Assembly: GCF_019645855.1 (NCBI RefSeq)
Contig: NZ_CP080999.1
Span: 4,836,001 to 4,900,000, forward strand
Length of the DNA: 64,000 nt
Direction: 5' to 3'
Source: Mycobacterium malmoense
GTDB taxonomy: Bacteria > Actinomycetota > Actinomycetes > Mycobacteriales > Mycobacteriaceae
Shown here: positions 63,236 through 64,000 of the stretch, in pieces
How the letters are laid out: each line of letters opens with the position of its first letter
Position numbering within the stretch: position 1 is the first letter of the stretch
The notes under the pieces: generated by a model
Databases searched by the model: none
What the model saw: only the letters and a program-made list of their open reading frames with translations
Told to the model about the DNA's origin: nothing
Made by a program: the position numbers and the translations under genes

Positions 63236-64000
63236 TCACGGATGCTGGCTCGACACCGAGATGACCTCGCCGGTGAGGTAGCTGGAGTAGTCGCTGGCCA
63301 GAAAGGCGATGGTGGCCGCGATTTCCCAGGGCTCGGCGGCGCGGCCGAACGCCTCGCCGGCGGACAGCCGGTCGAGCAGCTCGGCCGAGGTCGTCTTGTC
63401 CAGAAACTTGTGCCGGGCGATGCTGGGTGACACCGCGTTGATGCGGACCCCGTACTCGACGGCTTCTATTGCGCTGCAACGTGTTAACGCCATCACCCCT
63501 GCCTTGGCCGCGGCGTAGTGCGATTGCGAGTGCTGGGCCCGCCAGCCCAGCACGCTCGCGTTGTTGACGATGACGCCGCCGTGCTTGGCCTCACGGAAGT
63601 ACCGCAGGACCGCCCGGGTGGCCCGGAACACCGACGTCAGCGTCACGTCCAGGACGCGGTCCCATTCGTCGTCGGTCATGTCGACCACCGGCGTCTGTCC
63701 GCCCAGCCCGGCGTTGTTGACCAGCACGTCGATGCGGCCCATGCGCGCGGTGGTCGAGTCGATTAGGGCGTCGACCTGGGCGGTGGACGTCACGTCGCAC
63801 ACCACCTTCTCGACCCGGCCCAGTCCCAGCGCGGACAGTTCGTCGGCGGTCTCGGTCAGCCGTCGCTCGTGGTGGTCGGACACCACCACGTCGGCACCCT
63901 CGGCCAGGGCGCGGCGGGCCGTCGCCGAGCCGATGCCGGTGCCCGCGGCGGCGGTGACGATGACCACCTTGCCGTCCAGAAGCCCGTGTCCGGCAACCTC
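63236..64000 (-). CDS. ipdF: Short-chain dehydrogenase IpdF (5' end outside the window)
   Basis: 254 codons of an SDR whose first residues lie beyond the right edge; the frame is open to the last base (EVAGHGLLDGKVVIVTAAAG). The nucleotide loop is TAAAGTGIG, then NNAG and the catalytic NNASVLGWRAQHSQSHYAAAKAG. The M. tuberculosis protein (Rv3559c) oxidises the 5-hydroxyl of a HIP-CoA derivative. It ends just before the KstR2 operator. Confidence 0.92.
   Translation of the reverse strand, partial: EVAGHGLLDGKVVIVTAAAGTGIGSATARRALAEGADVVVSDHHERRLTETADELSALGLGRVEKVVCDVTSTAQVDALIDSTTARMGRIDVLVNNAGLGGQTPVVDMTDDEWDRVLDVTLTSVFRATRAVLRYFREAKHGGVIVNNASVLGWRAQHSQSHYAAAKAGVMALTRCSAIEAVEYGVRINAVSPSIARHKFLDKTTSAELLDRLSAGEAFGRAAEPWEIAATIAFLASDYSSYLTGEVISVSSQHP

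Overview
The window is chromosomal DNA of a mycobacterium. Gene order and protein sequence follow the cholesterol-catabolism locus known from M. tuberculosis (yrbE4A to the Rv3559c homologue) almost gene for gene. High GC, a PPE gene, duplicated ddn and IS110-type elements suggest a slow grower; I cannot name the species. At least nine matches or near-matches to the KstR operator (TnnAACnnGTTnnA) and two KstR2 operators (AnCAAGnnCTTGnT) mark the regulon borders.

Layout. 1-5.9 kb: end of the mce4 sterol importer (yrbE4A), hsd4A/chsB1, fdxD, fadE26-fadE27 (chsE4-chsE5), fadD17. 5.9-9.8 kb: a compact beta-lactamase-like hydrolase, ilvX, an amidohydrolase and a fructosamine-kinase-like gene. 9.8-20.2 kb: fadD19, echA19, a DUF559-like gene, cyp142 with an acetoacetate-decarboxylase-like partner, an F420-type oxidoreductase, then a tandem-DUF35 protein, ltp4, ltp3 and a SnoaL-like protein. 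20.2-23.4 kb: an accessory island with a solitary beta-class DNA methyltransferase and a divergent Xre regulator. 23.4-30.6 kb: a gamma-carbonic-anhydrase-like protein, kshA, a sulfotransferase/SDR/Rv3531c-type operon, then a small hemophore-like protein and a frameshifted PPE62-type gene behind an iron-box-like palindrome. 30.6-44.5 kb: hsaF-hsaG-hsaE, kstD, chsH3, a second DUF559-like gene, the ltp2-chsH1-chsH2-fadE29-fadE28-cyp125 operon and divergent fadA5.

44.5-53.05 kb is an ancient tandem duplication: [DUF8021 protein - Ddn - GjpA-like porin - IS110 element] occurs twice. The genes have diverged, but the two insertion sequences are practically identical. 53.06-64 kb is the KstR2 (ring C/D) region: two SDRs, echA20-ipdA-ipdB-ipdC, then a foreign-looking insert (AbrB-type protein, SatD, a truncated membrane ORF, and an overlapping superoxide dismutase-nrdF pair behind a perfect 10-4-10 operator), then fadA6, kstR2 and the start of ipdF.

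How the genes work together. Sterol enters through Mce4. CYP125/CYP142 oxidise C26 and FadD19/FadD17 make CoA esters. FadE26-27, EchA19, ChsH3, Hsd4A and FadA5 run beta-oxidation, and FadE28-29, ChsH1-ChsH2 and Ltp2 remove the last propionyl unit. KshA and KstD open rings A/B, HsaE-F-G process the ring A fragment, and EchA20, IpdABC, IpdF and FadA6 degrade rings C/D.

The most promising leads outside the known pathway are the sod-nrdF operon, the PPE62/hemophore/iron-box unit, the poly-C tracts upstream of the duplicated porins, the structured non-coding part of the IS110 elements, the solitary methyltransferase-Xre pair, and a family of 22-bp palindromes repeated every 30 bp around the DUF559-like gene.
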